Below are positions 1 to 10,436 of a DNA stretch of 64,000 nt, one piece after another. Below the pieces are notes generated by a model, which saw nothing but the letters and a program-made list of their open reading frames with translations, was not told the origin of the DNA and searched no databases. The DNA is from Beta vulgaris subsp. vulgaris. Its lineage: Eukaryota; Streptophyta; Magnoliopsida; Caryophyllales; Amaranthaceae. Numbering within the stretch: position 1 is the stretch's first letter; the number at the start of each line of letters is the position of its first letter. Where the stretch lies: NCBI RefSeq assembly GCF_026745355.1, contig NC_079210.1:22003244-22067243 (forward strand). The letters are read 5' to 3'. Position numbers and translations under genes: made by a program.

Positions 1-28
1 CTCTTTGTACCCTTCAATAGGTACTTCA

Positions 29-517
29 TCATTCGTCCAAAAGTTTCTCGGAAAATTTCACAATTTTTCCATTGACTACCCCAATACACAGACCATCATT
101 ATTCTCAAAACTAGACAGAAACTCACACACTTCATGTTCATATAATCCCTCATCAAAACTAAGGACTTCGCCCCATTTTTGAAATTTAACCATATCAAGA
201 AATTGACTCCATTTGAATTTCTTGCACCAAGAAAAGTCGACACAAAAACCAATTATATATTTAGAGGACTTCGATTTTTTACCCCTCTTAGTAGGAACCA
301 GGCACTTCTTTGTCTTGCGATATTTCAAACCTCCTCCAAGAAGTCTTCTTTTTTCCGGAGAAGTCGCTTCCGGTTCTCCCAAAATTTAGTGAGATCCCAT
401 AGAATTGGCATTGGAGTTTGAGGATTCGGTTTCATTTGCATTATAGTCGACCAATGGAGAAGATTTTCCGGTGGGTAAATTTTGGACATCTTCATATGTG
501 TTTCTTTTGGAAGCCAT
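29..517 (-). pseudogene. Transposon-protein-like ORF, broken
   Basis: An ATG at 517 (MASKRNTYEDVQNL...) opens a minus-strand frame that meets a TAA at 386-388 and then continues in the same frame for 117 codons to a TGA at 29-31. The second half has a basic stretch (KRGKKSKSSK) and then a segment of the form FKWSQFLDMVKFQKWGEVLS followed by FDEGLYEHEVCEFLSSF and a VNGKIVKFSEKLLDE end. This order of motifs resembles the plant 'putative plant transposon protein' domain (Transposase_32 type) from memory. That domain normally continues beyond this point, so the piece is C-terminally truncated here or frameshifted just before the window edge. Function is unknown. A degraded mobile-element ORF is more likely than a host gene. 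Confidence 0.4.
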
Positions 518-1124
518 TTTTTAGTGAGGTGTAGAAGATGAATGTGAGGTTGAGAGTTTTTAGGAGAGAGAATAAGGTGGTTTTGCAGAGGTGTTAGTTT
601 ATGGGGTTAAAAGCAGTGAAATTTGGCGTGTGAAAGTTGATTGATTTGATCGGTTTTTTATGTGGGTTATTTTGTGAGAGATGATAAAGAAATCTAATGC
701 GGCTTTTCTTTTTCCCTTCTCTATATCTTTGAATTTATCAATTCTTGTGTTTGTACATGCACGTTGGTGAAGCGTTGTTAGTTTAATTTTTTGTAAATTG
801 TTTGTGGGGGATTAATGAAGAGAGATAATTAATATTTGAGAGAATGGACAGAAAAGGAGAAAAAGGAAAAGTTAAAACTAAAAAGAAAATTGAGTGGAAT
901 GATAAGAAGGTGTCAACTCATGCATGTTACGTTTCTAAGCTATATGTACCTTGTGCTTACTATGTTATGCTCAAGTATATGCATGGACAATAAGGGGAGT
1001 ATTATGAAGACAAGATGTGAGTCCTTTACCATGATGTGTAATATATAAACATCTTTACAACATGTTGCTAGTCAATTATTTATTTTTAGTGAGACTAAGG
1101 GTTTTATTTTTGTGTAGCACACTC
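518..1124. other. Non-coding, no gene seen
   Basis: AT-rich sequence between the minus-strand transposon-type ORF and the Copia remnant. On the minus strand the last 90 bases before 517 read like a pyrimidine-rich 5' leader. A plus-strand ORF at 836-1048 has no recognisable motif and is probably chance. Confidence 0.5.
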
Positions 1125-1129
1125 AATGA

Positions 1130-1715
1130 ATTCTAATCATTCCTAGTTCTAGGAGAATTTTCTGAAGTGATTTGGTCAAGATGTCAGCTATTTGTTTTAC
1201 AGTAGGACAAAATTCAACTTTGACAAGACCTTTTTTCACATTGTCTTTAAGAAAATGATACCTCGTGTGTATGTGTTTGACTCTTGAATGATGAACTGAA
1301 TCCTTAGAAATGCAAATGGCGCTTGCATTATTACAGTAGATATGAACTCATTTAAACTTAATGTCAAAGTCTCCTACATGTTGCTTGATCCAGAAGACCT
1401 AGGAACATCATGCAACAGCTGCCACATACTCTGCTTTTGATGTGGATAGAGAAACTGTGTTCCGTTTCTTTGAGCTCCATGAGACCAAACTTGTTCCTAG
1501 ATACTGAACAATACCTGATGTACTTTTGCAGTTAACTAAATCTCCAGCATAATCCTCATTCGAATAACTTACAAGATCAAAAATATCATTTCGAGGATAG
1601 ATTAAACATAAGTCATCACTTCCTTTCAAATACCTAATAATTCGCTTAACTGCCGTTAAGTGAGATTCTTTCGGATTTGATTGGAATCTCGCACATAAAC
1701 TAACACTAAAAGCAA
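1130..1715 (-). pseudogene. Copia RNase H and end of reverse transcriptase
   Basis: Just below the retroposon insertion the frame resumes with the end of the RT (motif SVSLCARFQSNP), then runs through RNase H: SYSNEDYAGD at the first active-site position, KSTSGIVQYLG, SWSSKKRNTVSLSTSKAEY with the expected Glu, and VHIYCNN further on. The first position normally reads YSDADYAG, so the leading catalytic Asp appears replaced by Asn. Two stop codons (TGA at 1408-1410 and a TAG shortly after) separate the core from the C-terminal ADILTKSLQKILLELGM tail. It is non-functional as it stands. Confidence 0.8.
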
Positions 1716-2293
1716 ATGCCTAGTTAAAAATTAGGAGCAGTTGGCCCTTCCCCCTCTCTGTCTTTTTCTCTCTAAACCCTAGCCTCCCTTACCTTTCTTC
1801 ATCAGTTAGAGGGCTGCCATGGATGTTTTCATCCATGGTAAGCCCCTCTCCCTCTTTTATTTTCAGTTTTTATTTTTGTTGAATAAATTAGTATCTCTTT
1901 ATGGGATTTTTTTAGTACTCTCTGTTGTGGAGATCTCCTTCTCCCCTATGGGAGTTGTGAGTATGGTTTTTTTGTTTTTAGGCATGAGAAATTGTTCTCA
2001 TTGGTTGAAGTTCGAGACTCAAAATGAAGGTATTGGAATCTCAGATGCGGTAAACATGGCTCGATCAAGATTTGCTCTTCCAAAACTATGTCAGAATGAT
2101 GGACTTCCTCATCAATAGCTGTTTGATTCAGAAAATACAAGGGGGTTGCGCTGTATTGCTCGATCTGGTTCATTGTAGTTTTTTCGAAGATGAATTTGAT
2201 ATAACCTTGTTTGATTGTATCTTGTTTTTCTTTAATATCTATTGTAAATGCCATTTGGCCTTTAATTAATGAAATTTCTCTTTAAAAAAAAAA
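1716..2293 (+). mobile_element. Short poly(A) retroposon (deleted LINE or retrocopy)
   Basis: A 578-base insertion lying antisense to the Copia reverse transcriptase. It ends in a run of about 11 A preceded by TTAATGAAATTTCTCTTT, and is bounded by an 18-base target duplication (1698-1715 and 2294-2311) that differs at one position. Removing the insert and one duplication restores the Copia reading SRPDIAFSVSLCARF, so the empty site is confirmed by the host frame. The 5' part looks like a leader (pyrimidine-rich, AAACCCTAGCC). The 3' end resembles plant LINE tails. The 99-codon frame at 1819-2118 matches nothing I recognise, so I favour an internally deleted LINE; a processed retrocopy of an unknown mRNA is the alternative. 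Confidence 0.75.
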
Positions 2294-2311
2294 AACTAAT
2301 ACTAAAAGCAA

Positions 2312-3240
2312 TATCAGGTCTGCTTGCAGTTAAGTAGAGTAAAGAACCAATCATACCTCTGTATTGCTTCTCATTTACACACTTACCATTTGTGTCTTCA
2401 TCTAACCGTGTTCATGTTCTTTTGGGAGTGTGGTTGGTTTTTTATTGTTCTAGTCCATTTTCTTCAGCAGTTCCTTGACATACTTTTGTTGATGCATCAT
2501 TTTTTCTCTTTTATTTTGCTCGATTTGTAATCCCAGAAAGACGTTCAATTCTCCCATCATACTCATTTCAAGCTCACTACTCATAAGATTAGCAAACTCC
2601 TTACATAGAAGCTCATTAGTAGCACCGAATGTTATATCATCAGCATAAATCTGAACTACTAGTATGTTTGTTCCTTTTGATCGAAGGAATAAGGTTCTAT
2701 CGACCTTGCCTCTAATGAAATCATGAGAAAGTAAGAATTTTGACAACCTTTCATACCAAGATCCAGGAGCTTGTTTCAACCCATAAAGAACCTTATCAAG
2801 CTTATAGACCTGATTTGGAAGGTCTGGATTTTCAAACCGATTAAGTTGTTCCATATAGATGTCTTCAAGTAAAAGTCAATTTAAAAATTCACACTTTGCG
2901 TCCATTTGGTACAACTTGAATCCCATGAATGCAGTAAATGCAATCAAAATTCTTATTGCTTCTATTCTAGCAACAGGAGCAAAAGTTTCATCTTAAATCA
3001 ATACCTTCTTGTTGATTGTACCATTTGGCTACAAGTCTGGCCTTGTTCCTTACTATTGTTCCATGCTCGTCAAGCTTGTTCTTGAAGACCCATTTCAGTC
3101 CAATAACTTTCTAGTTCTTTGGTTTGTTCTCCAGGTGCCAGACCTTCTTCCTCTGGAACTCATTCAGCTCCTCTTGCATGGCATTTATCCAATCAGCCTC
3201 TTTGAGTGCTTCCATATGATCCTTAGGTTTTGTCATAGAT
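2312..3240 (-). pseudogene. Copia reverse transcriptase
   Basis: The minus-strand frame from 2854 to 2450 carries KVLYGLKQAPGSWYERL, then FIRGKVDRTLFL, and the active-site motif VQIYADDITFG, where the Copia consensus is YVDDI; both catalytic Asp are kept. It continues with LNVFLGLQIEQ. Upstream, broken frames up to 3240 keep [35 protein letters not shown] and KARLVAK, the N-terminal fingers of Copia RT, with several stops. The domain is further cut by the 1716-2293 retroposon. The line order and the preserved signature make the family secure. The enzyme is dead. Confidence 0.85.
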
Positions 3241-3567
3241 AAGAAAGTATGAAAAGCACAAAAATTCTTTATTTGGGATCTAGTTTGAGTTCCCTTTTCA
3301 GTATCGCTTATAATAAATTCTAAGGGATGAGAATTTAGGTGTTTCCTAGGCTTTGGATCAAATCTCCTGTTGCTTCTTGAGTTTCTTAAGGTGGTTGATT
3401 TACGTGAGCTTCTTCAGGTTCTGGTATCACTAAACTTTCTTAAGATCCTCCTGTTGCTTGTTCCTTGGATGGATCAGGAACATGGTTCTCTAGATCAGAA
3501 TCTAGCTTCTTCTCTTTTCCTGTAGGGGTTAGTTCCTCGTCATAATGATTGGACTCTTCTGGGCAAG

Positions 3568-4555
3568 TTAATCCAATTTCAAAGTCATCATCATGACTTT
3601 GTTCCTGCAAGAGTTAGTTTCATCAAATATAATATCGACACTTTCCTCGACACACATTGTACGCTTATTGTAAACACAATAAGCTTTACTATTTGAGGCG
3701 TATCCTAGAAATATAGCCTCATCATTTCTAGCATCAAACTTTTCTAAGTTGTCCTTTCCATTATTATGTACAAAGCATTTGCATCCAAAAACTCGAAAGT
3801 AAGAAATATTTGGTTTCCTTCCTTTGAGCAACTCATAAGGAGTCATTAATGTAATTGGTCTTAGCATGACTATATTGATGATGTAGCATGTTGTGTTTAC
3901 TGCTTCAGCCCAAATATTCTTCAGATGACTACTTGCAATTAACATTGTCCTTGCCATATCCTCTAGGGCCCGGTTCTTCCTTTCTACTACACCATTTTGT
4001 TGTGGTGTTCGTGGAGCTGAGAAGTTGTGATCTAGACCCTCATTGCTGCAAATTAAAATTCATCAACTTGGATTCTTCAAACTCCTTACCATGGTCAGAT
4101 CTTAGATGTTTTAATTTGAAACCACTCGTTCGTTGAATCCTTTTAGCAAATATTAATAATTTTTAAATTTTCATCTTTGCTGTATGAAGAAAGATAACCC
4201 AAGTATATCTTGAATAATCATCTCCAATAACCAATACATATCCCTTACCTGATCGACTTTGAATACGTACAAGGCCACATAAGTCCATATGAATGGGTTC
4301 CGTTGGACTTTGTGTGCTTACCATTTTATATGATTTCAATGAGGATCTCACTTGCTTCCCTATTACACATGGATCACAAACACCATGGTTCGAGAACTTA
4401 ATCGTTGGTAATTCAACTACTAAGATCTTCCCATTTAGTTTGTTTAGTAGGTACAATTTGGCATGACCGCAACGCTTGTGCCATAATAGGGGATCTTCTT
4501 CAATCACGCTTAAACATGTGAGATTGTTCCTAGGAACAAGGTTGAGATCGACCAT
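3568..4555 (-). pseudogene. Copia integrase
   Basis: The N-terminal zinc-binding part is visible as LLWHKRCGHAKLYLLNKL followed by CDPCVIGKQ (the H-H-C-C arrangement). Then come HMDLCG, which provides the first catalytic Asp, and VIGDDYSRYTWVIFL. The segment 4162-3958 is degraded with stops, and the second Asp and the Glu region is only partly legible (RSDHGKEFE). From 3957 the frame recovers with AEAVNTTCYIIN, RPITLMTPYELLKGRKPN, YFRVFGCKCFV and FLGYASNSKAYCVYN, the typical Copia integrase C-terminal region. About 330 codons are spread over two main frames. It is inactive. Confidence 0.85.
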
Positions 4556-4663
4556 GTAGGTATTTCCTTTCCTTGTTCCTTCAAGTATCTTGGTTCATGT
4601 ATTCTTATTGTTAATAACACATGACTCATTAGTGAACTTCAGTATATACCCTTTATCACAAAA

Positions 4664-4939
4664 CTAAGAAATGCTGACTAAACTATGCTTTAAGTCCTCG
4701 ACCAAAAACACGTTATCTATGGAGTGTGACAGAGACTTATCAATCTTACATACAACTACAATATTACCAGTTAGGTTGTCTCCGAAGGTCACTGTTCCTC
4801 CATGGTAAGCTGAGAGTGAGAGAAACCTGAATTCATCACCGGTCATATGCTTGGAACACCAGCTGTCGAGGAACCACATGTTGTTCCCCCTCACTTCAGC
4901 CTTGGTATTAGATGACTCACCTTCATCTTTAGTTTTGGC
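4664..4939 (-). pseudogene. Copia protease
   Basis: The aspartic protease of the Copia polyprotein follows gag in the same frame. The active site reads MWFLDSWCSKHMTGD, where the family has LDSG(C/A)S; the Gly after Asp-Ser is replaced by Trp, which should abolish activity. Downstream GGTVTFGDNLTG and VFLVEDLKHSLVSIS are the standard flap and C-terminal stretches. It is immediately followed, after a gap with stops, by the pre-integrase region. Confidence 0.8.
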
Positions 4940-5982
4940 CATGAGACATAGGTGAGCAGTTTCTTCTTCTCCATGTTCCTGCTCCTCTTCAGAATCAGAT
5001 TCTCCCCATGCAGCAACCATGACTCTCTTCATCTCTATTTTTGAAAAAGGTTTTTGCTGATCCTTTTTCCTTTCTTTGATTTTGTCTTTACCCTTCTCAG
5101 TATCCCATTGGGGACACTCTTTGATAAAGTGGTCTGAACTTCCATACTTATGACAACTTAATTTGGTAGGCTTCCTTGTGATTTTCCCCTTATAGTTCTT
5201 GTTAAAGAACTTCTTGAATTTTCTCACGATCATAGAAGCTTCTTCGTCATCTGTCTCTGACTCTTCTTGATCATCTATTTTGAGAGCCAGAGCCTTCGCT
5301 CTCACAGCATCTGATTCATGAGTTCCTAGATGCAATTCATGGGTTATCAAGGAACCAGCCAACTGCTCTACATGGATGTAGTGAGATCTTTTGTTTCCAA
5401 TAAGGCAATTACTTTAGCCATCCACTTCTCATCCTGGGGAAGACTCTTTCAAACCTTTCAAACTTGCTCCTCTGGAGTAATGATTTTTCCAAGAGACTCA
5501 ATTTCATTTATGATGTTTGAAAAGCGAGTTAGCATTTTTTGAACAGGCTCTTTTTGTTTCATTTGAAACAATTCATACTTATGCATGAGCATGTCGATCT
5601 TTTATCTTTTTACTTCGCTTGTTCCTTCATGAGTAACTTGAAGGAGTTCCCACATCTGTTTTGCTATCGTGCACCCCACGATTCGGTTGTGTTCATGAGG
5701 ACCAAGGCCATAGTGGAGTAAGTTTTTAGCTAAGTTGTTCATCTCCATTTTGTCGAAATCTTCGTTATCAAATTCCTCCATGGGTTTTGGGATCAGCTCC
5801 CCTTTATCATTTTTCTTAGTAACTTTGAACTCACCAATCTCAATTACTCTCCATACTTGATAGTTTTCTGCTTTTATAAAGATCTACATACAATTTTTTC
5901 AGTATGGATAGTGCTTCCTATTAAACATGGGAGGACGCTGAGTCAAATATCCTTCATCAAGTTTTTCGCATGTAGCGTTCAT
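4940..5982 (-). pseudogene. Copia gag with zinc knuckle
   Basis: An ATG at 5982 (MNATCEKLDEGYL) starts a gag-like frame with RPPMFNRKHY, NRIVGCTIAKQMWELLQVTHEG, KKMLTRFSNIINEI-type and LGKIITPEEQV segments: the UBN2-type capsid region of plant Copia elements, interrupted by several stops and shifts. From 5362 the frame is open and has an acidic/basic linker and a zinc knuckle SCHKYGSSDHFIKECP, in which the second Cys of CX2C is Tyr. The WGESDSEEE acidic stretch before the protease is typical of Tork/SIRE-like elements. Function would be capsid formation; here it is a relic. Confidence 0.75.
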
Positions 5983-6031
5983 GGTGTCAGGTACTACCTC
6001 CTTAGGGTTAAATGATTTTTGGAGGTACTAG

Positions 6032-6043
6032 GCTCTGATACCA
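6032..6043 (-). promoter_or_regulatory. Copia primer-binding site
   Basis: On the minus strand TGGTATCAGAGC lies two bases inside the LTR end. It is the classic site complementary to the 3' end of plant initiator Met-tRNA and fixes the direction of the element. Confidence 0.85.
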
Positions 6044-6045
6044 AT

Positions 6046-6778
6046 TGTTGTTCTATTATGAACACTAAACCAACTACAATATGGGAGGTGAATTGTAGTT
6101 GAGGAAAAAATTTCAAATTTATAAAGCGGAATAGAAATAACTTTAAAACTTAAGAGAAAAGACACACGAAATTTTGCAAGGAAAACTTCCTAGGCCCAAT
6201 CGTAAGAAAAAACCTTGACCCCAAGGGATTTTAATCTCAACTTTCTTTAATAAAATAGGCCTGATGACACTCACTTTGACTTCAGTATAAGTATTCTCTT
6301 TTTATCTCAAGGATATTCTCTGAATTTTTTCTCTCCCCCAAACACTTAGAATATTACAAGGGAAAGTAGAAGAAGAAAAATACAGAAAACGTTCTAAATA
6401 ATAATTGACTTTTCGAACTAGAAAGTTGTATCTTTTTCTTCGACTAATCTCTTCTTATATAGCTGTTGTAATTAACCATCTTCTACCGAAATTTTATTAC
6501 TTTATGATCTCCTAATTTCATGCTTTTAATATCTTGGAGATCATGGCCTAAATTGTTGCGCATATTCCACAAATATAGTAACAGTAAATAAAACTCCCAT
6601 TATCCGTTAGTGGAGGGAGGAATTCCAGCAGGTAGTTACTCGCGCTTAGAAGGTTGTTATGAAGGTTAGAGATCTTCAAGGAGGTGGTTCCTCTTTTTAT
6701 GTGCCACTTCATCCAACGGCTTTTTCGAACAATAATTTATTCCATGCTAATTTTCGTTGTAAAGCAACAATAACAACA
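6046..6778 (-). repeat. Copia 5' LTR (boundaries approximate)
   Basis: The LTR ends on the minus strand with ...GAACAACA directly before the primer site, and a matching TGTTGTTATTG lies at 6778, giving TG...CA ends. A TATA box on the minus strand (GCTATATAAGAAG, about 6468-6456) lies 320 bases from the outer end, as expected for U3/R. The outer end is in a CAA-rich stretch, so it could be off by several bases; no second LTR is left to test it. Confidence 0.55.
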
Positions 6779-6967
6779 ACCATATCTAATAACTAAGAAT
6801 CATTGATACAAAGATTATAAGTTAATAGATCATTAAACATACCTTATAATTCCAAGTGTATAAAAGCAATATCTTGACTTAGATTATAAAATCTTTCTCT
6901 ACAAGATATATAAAATAAACATGAAAATATTTTTGGTGTTTTATAATTTTTTAAAATAAAATAATAT

Positions 6968-7135
6968 GGATTTTTCACCATATACTCCCGACAAATTGTT
7001 TTATTCACCATATACCCTCGATGTTTTCAAATTCACCGTATACTTCTCAATTTCTTAATAATTCACCATATGCCCTTAATGATTAACAATTATCAACTTT
7101 TTTGATCATTAACCCCTAATTTTGTTACCAAATCC
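6968..7135 (+). repeat. Left terminal inverted repeat
   Basis: Left arm of the foldback-like element. CACCATATACTCCC, CACCATATACCCTC, CACCGTATACTTCT and CACCATATGCCC are spaced through it. It pairs with 19100-19286 in reverse complement. Confidence 0.7.
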
Positions 7136-7137
7136 TA

Positions 7138-7146
<9 letters not shown>

Positions 7147-7183
<37 letters not shown>
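7147..7183 (+). repeat. (GA)n microsatellite
   Basis: About 18 uninterrupted GA units directly after TATATATA, inside the interior of the foldback-like element. Confidence 0.95.
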
Positions 7184-7184
<1 letters not shown>

Positions 7185-7424
7185 CAGGATCACATACGAA
7201 TGCTCCTTACATGAGAAATGAGAATGAATCTCAACCACACGATTGGATTAGAGTTACAACACTTGTTCATTAGAGTTATACCCCTGAAAAAAACCTCTAT
7301 TTGAGTCGTTATCCTTAATTGATCACCATTAAAATACCACAAATGACCCCTTTTATCTCTTTTCCTCCATAACTCTTTTCCTTCTTTTTTGGACTAAGGT
7401 GTTGTTTCAGCGCTAATCGGTTAG

Positions 7425-8046
7425 TGTTGTAGCCCAAAAATCAAGGGCTATCAAGTTGACAAGTGGCCTCATCGGAGCCCTACACGTGGCAGGCGCTCAT
7501 AAAGGTAAAGTACAAAGGGCCAGAAAGCTGCAGGGCTAAAAGTATATTCCTGAAGAAAGTGTACTAAAGTCCCTCTCTTGGCCCAAAGGTTGTACTTAGG
7601 CCCAACAAAAGTAGTATGCACCTTTGCATGAAAGTGAGGTGTACTGACCAATCAATTACTGCCACGTGTCACCATTTTATTGATTAGCCAATTAGATGCT
7701 CCCAAATTAGGGTGACATCAAGGTACAACAGTCATTTCAAAGTATAAATAGTCCTTGATTTCAGGGTGAAAGGTACGTTTTTCAGAGCATAGTACTGTTA
7801 TTCTGCATAAATTCTCTCTCTCTCTCTCTACTTTCTCTCTCTAAAAGTTCCTTCACATCCCTGTATCTGACTTAAGCATCGGAGGGGGAAATACCACCCA
7901 AACCTCCAGGGTGGGTCCCTTTTTTGCAGGTTGCTGGTCAGAGTTAGCATCGGGATTCGAGCCAATCATTGTTGCACAAGTCTCCAGTTTTAGAACCTAT
8001 CTTTGGGAGTTGTGATATTTAATTACTAGTTTTACATTACGTAACA
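7425..8046 (+). repeat. Tat-1 5' LTR
   Basis: Starts TGTTGTAGCCC and ends ACGTAACA. Two CACGTG G-box cores (7483-7488 and 7663-7668) precede a TATA box TATAAATA at 7743-7750. A CT-rich stretch follows (about 7814-7844), likely in the transcribed leader. Confidence 0.93.
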
Positions 8047-8048
8047 TT

Positions 8049-8066
8049 TGGCGCCGTCTGTGGGGA
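8049..8066 (+). promoter_or_regulatory. Tat-1 primer-binding site
   Basis: TGGCGCCGTCTGTGGGGA lies two bases after the LTR. The same word follows the Tat-2 LTR, and a variant follows the Tat-3 LTR. I do not assign the tRNA. Confidence 0.85.
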
Positions 8067-8075
8067 GACGCAGCA

Positions 8076-9400
8076 ATGACGGACTGTCATTCATCGAATG
8101 TCGCAAGGAATAGAAGTTTTAGAGTTCAGGTAGAATACACTGTGGATGACGAGAGGCCACCTCGTGGACGAGATCATGGCCATGCTGCCGTCCATCTGGA
8201 GGGTAGGACTGTGACTCCAGTCATTCAGGAGAATCTTGACCGTCCAGTGACAGCTGGTCACTTGGAGAATGTGTTGAATGACTTCCAGGCAAGAATGGCG
8301 CTGTTATGGAAGAGCAGATTAAGAACAATATGTTGTTCTTTCAGCTGAGTCCAGAGGAGAGGCAGCAGCGCCGTCAAAGGGATCCCAAGAGGGTGTCCAG
8401 GACCTAGTCGGCCACCTCGGCCAGATTGACAGGCCGCTTCCAAGGGAAGGAGCCAGCTGTTAGTGATTCTAGGAGAAGATGGACTGGAGGTGGTAGTCCG
8501 TCCAGAGACAATATTCCCCCTACTGGCACAAGATGGAGACTGATGCTGGGGATATTTGGAGCCAAGAGGGCGCAGCTCAGCAGCGTTCAGCCTCTGGTCC
8601 ACCCTATATGAAGGATCCGTCCTTAAGACTCCCGTCCAGAACAGTGGACGAAGCCTGGACCATCAGCTTTTCAGCCAAGGCAGGAAAAGACAGTTTTGCA
8701 GCCATGGTGTACAGGCGTCAAGCCTTAGCTAACACCTCATCTAATCCGGTACTAAAGAGTACCGTCAGGAGCACATACCCATTGAGGGTCAGGTTGGGAC
8801 TCCAGATCAATTGGCCAACTCCTTTCTCGGTCAGGATATGGAGTCCCCTCCTTTCCCAAAGGTTAAGCTCCCGACCATTGAACCTTTTGACGGAACTACT
8901 GATCCGACGATCACCTATCAGCTTACAAGCATCAGATGTATGTCCAAGGGGTGGACGATGCTACTTGGTGTAAGAATTTCCCAGCTACTTTGAAGGGGTA
9001 GCGCAAAAATGGTTTAACAACTTGCCGCCTAACTCAGTGAACAATTTTACTGAACTTAGCATTCTATTCACCAGTCACTTTGTGGCTAATCGTCAGGAAC
9101 AAAAACAAGCATGCACTTGGGTAAAGTCATCCAAGGTCCTAAGGAGGCATTGAGAGGTTATGTGAAGAGATTCAATCTAGAAGCATTGCAGATCCAAGAT
9201 CTAAATGCGGGTGGCGTTTGACGCCTTCATCAGAGGTTTAAGACCAGGAAGTTTTAAGTTTGATTTGGTAGAAGAAGAAATCACTACTTTGACGGAAGCT
9301 TTGAAGGAGGCTGAGCATTCATTCATGCCACAGAGGTTTGTGCTGAGGCAAAGCAGCCAGAAGTGAAGAAAGTGGAAGAGCTGTTCAGCCAAAGAAAATC
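8076..9400 (+). pseudogene. Tat-1 gag
   Basis: The ATG at 8076 (MTDCHSSNVARNRSF) is 10 bases after the primer site and opens the polyprotein. The retrotransposon gag core begins around 8850 with KVKLPTIEPFDGTTDP and continues in shifting frames: HLSAYKHQMYVQGVDD, TWCKNFPATLKG, WFNNLPPNSVNNFTEL, LFTSHFVANRQEQK, LRGYVKRFNLEALQIQDL, AFDAFIRGLRPGSFKFDL. Frames change several times, for example in a run of G at about 8994, where one missing G would explain the shift. The protein would form the capsid. As written it is not translatable in one piece. Confidence 0.85.
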
Positions 9401-9593
9401 CGCCCAAGAAAGGCTGAGACTTGGGCAATGACTTCTTGACCACCTCGTCCAAAAGAAGTAGGCGGTCAAGCCGGCGGCCTCAGTTGAACCAATAGAGTTC
9501 AACAAAGATCAATATTCCATTTTGATGGAAATAAAGATCAGCATGAGCTAAAGGCGCCGGAAATGAAGACGCCTTACGTAACAGGACAAAAGC

Positions 9594-9688
9594 AAGTATT
9601 GTCACTTCCACAAAGATTGTGGGCATGAAACCAATGAATGCAAGCACTTGAAGAGAGCACTAGAAGAGTTGGCTCGAAAAGGTAAATG
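9594..9688 (+). pseudogene. Tat-1 gag zinc knuckle
   Basis: A short frame encodes [20 protein letters not shown], the C-x2-H-x3-CGH-x4-C variant knuckle that Tat gag proteins carry, followed by [11 protein letters not shown] and a stop. It would bind the genomic RNA. It is out of frame with the preceding gag core. Confidence 0.75.
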
Positions 9689-9951
9689 AACAATTACCTA
9701 CCTTCGTCAGGAAGGAATTCCAGAAAAGAGATAACCGTCAAGGAAGAAAGATGGACGGAGATAGCACGATGATGATGTGTAATGGTCATCTCAGGAGGAT
9801 TTGCGGCTGGAGGTCCAACAAATCGCGGCCACAAAAACTATTTAAGGGACTCAGTCAGGTTATGCTCACTAACCAGGCCGAGTCTGATCCTTTCCCAAAA
9901 ATAGTGGTCAGCGAGCTGGACCGAGGGAAGATAAGGACGCCGCAGATGATC

Positions 9952-10416
9952 ACTAGTTGTGGAAATGAAGATTGCCAACCTTAGGGTTAGGCGAATTCTG
10001 ATTGATACTGGAAGCTCCACTGATATAATCAGTGCTGATTGTTTGTCTCGTTAAGTTTGATAAAAAATTTGATGCCGGTAAATCATCCTATAATCGGTTT
10101 TGGCGGAGGGTCATCCATCCCATGGGGACTGTCACACTGCCCGTCAGGGTTGAGGGAAAAAGATGCTGCCAGGACGCTTTTTGTGAAATTTTTGGTAGTA
10201 CGAGACTTGACCGCTTATAATGTCATTCTCGGACGACCTACCTTAAATCACATCAAGGCTGTCATTGTGACCCACCTAATGTTAATGAAGTTTGAGTGTG
10301 ATGGGGGAAAGATTGGATCTCTCTATGGAGATCAGCAAGCTGCTAGAGAATGCTACCTCACCACTCTTAAACCTTCATGGAAGAGAGGCAGAGCGTCCAA
10401 AGGTCTGCGAGGATGA
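9952..10416 (+). pseudogene. Tat-1 aspartic protease
   Basis: LVVEMKIANLRVRRILIDTG then SSTDIISADCL gives an intact D-T-G active site. A frameshift near 10050 moves on to NHPIIGFGGGSSIPWG, then FLVVRDLTAYNVILGRPTLN (the conserved ILGR motif after the flap) and the GDQQAARECY tail. It would cleave the gag-pol polyprotein. Residues are conserved, but the frame is broken. Confidence 0.8.
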
Positions 10417-10436
10417 TCCGGCCGAGAAAGTAAAAG

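Larger units (their letters stand above)
1125..6778 (-). mobile_element. Ty1/Copia retrotransposon, degenerate, 3' LTR missing
   Basis: Read on the minus strand the block has, in order: an LTR (6778-6046), an initiator-Met-type primer site (6043-6032), gag, protease, integrase, reverse transcriptase and RNase H. That order (integrase before reverse transcriptase) is diagnostic of Copia. The gag/zinc knuckle/acidic linker arrangement resembles the plant Tork/SIRE side of the superfamily. Coding ends near 1125 with the usual ADILTKSL...LGM tail, but no polypurine tract or second LTR can be found below it, so the 3' end is lost. Every domain carries stops or frameshifts. A foreign retroposon sits inside the reverse transcriptase at 1716-2293. 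Confidence 0.9.

Noticed and set aside
836..1048. 70-codon plus-strand ORF, and an AAGGGGAGTATTATG block at about 993 that resembles a Copia polypurine tract
   Set aside because: No domain, no matching LTR and opposite orientation to the Copia element; evidence too thin.
1819..2269. ORFs inside the short retroposon
   Set aside because: No resemblance to LINE ORF1 or any family I know; the frames overlap on both strands.
8258..8602. Minus-strand ORF opposite Tat-1 gag
   Set aside because: Shadow of the gag-coding strand; no motif, unlike the real antisense gene at 14977-18048.
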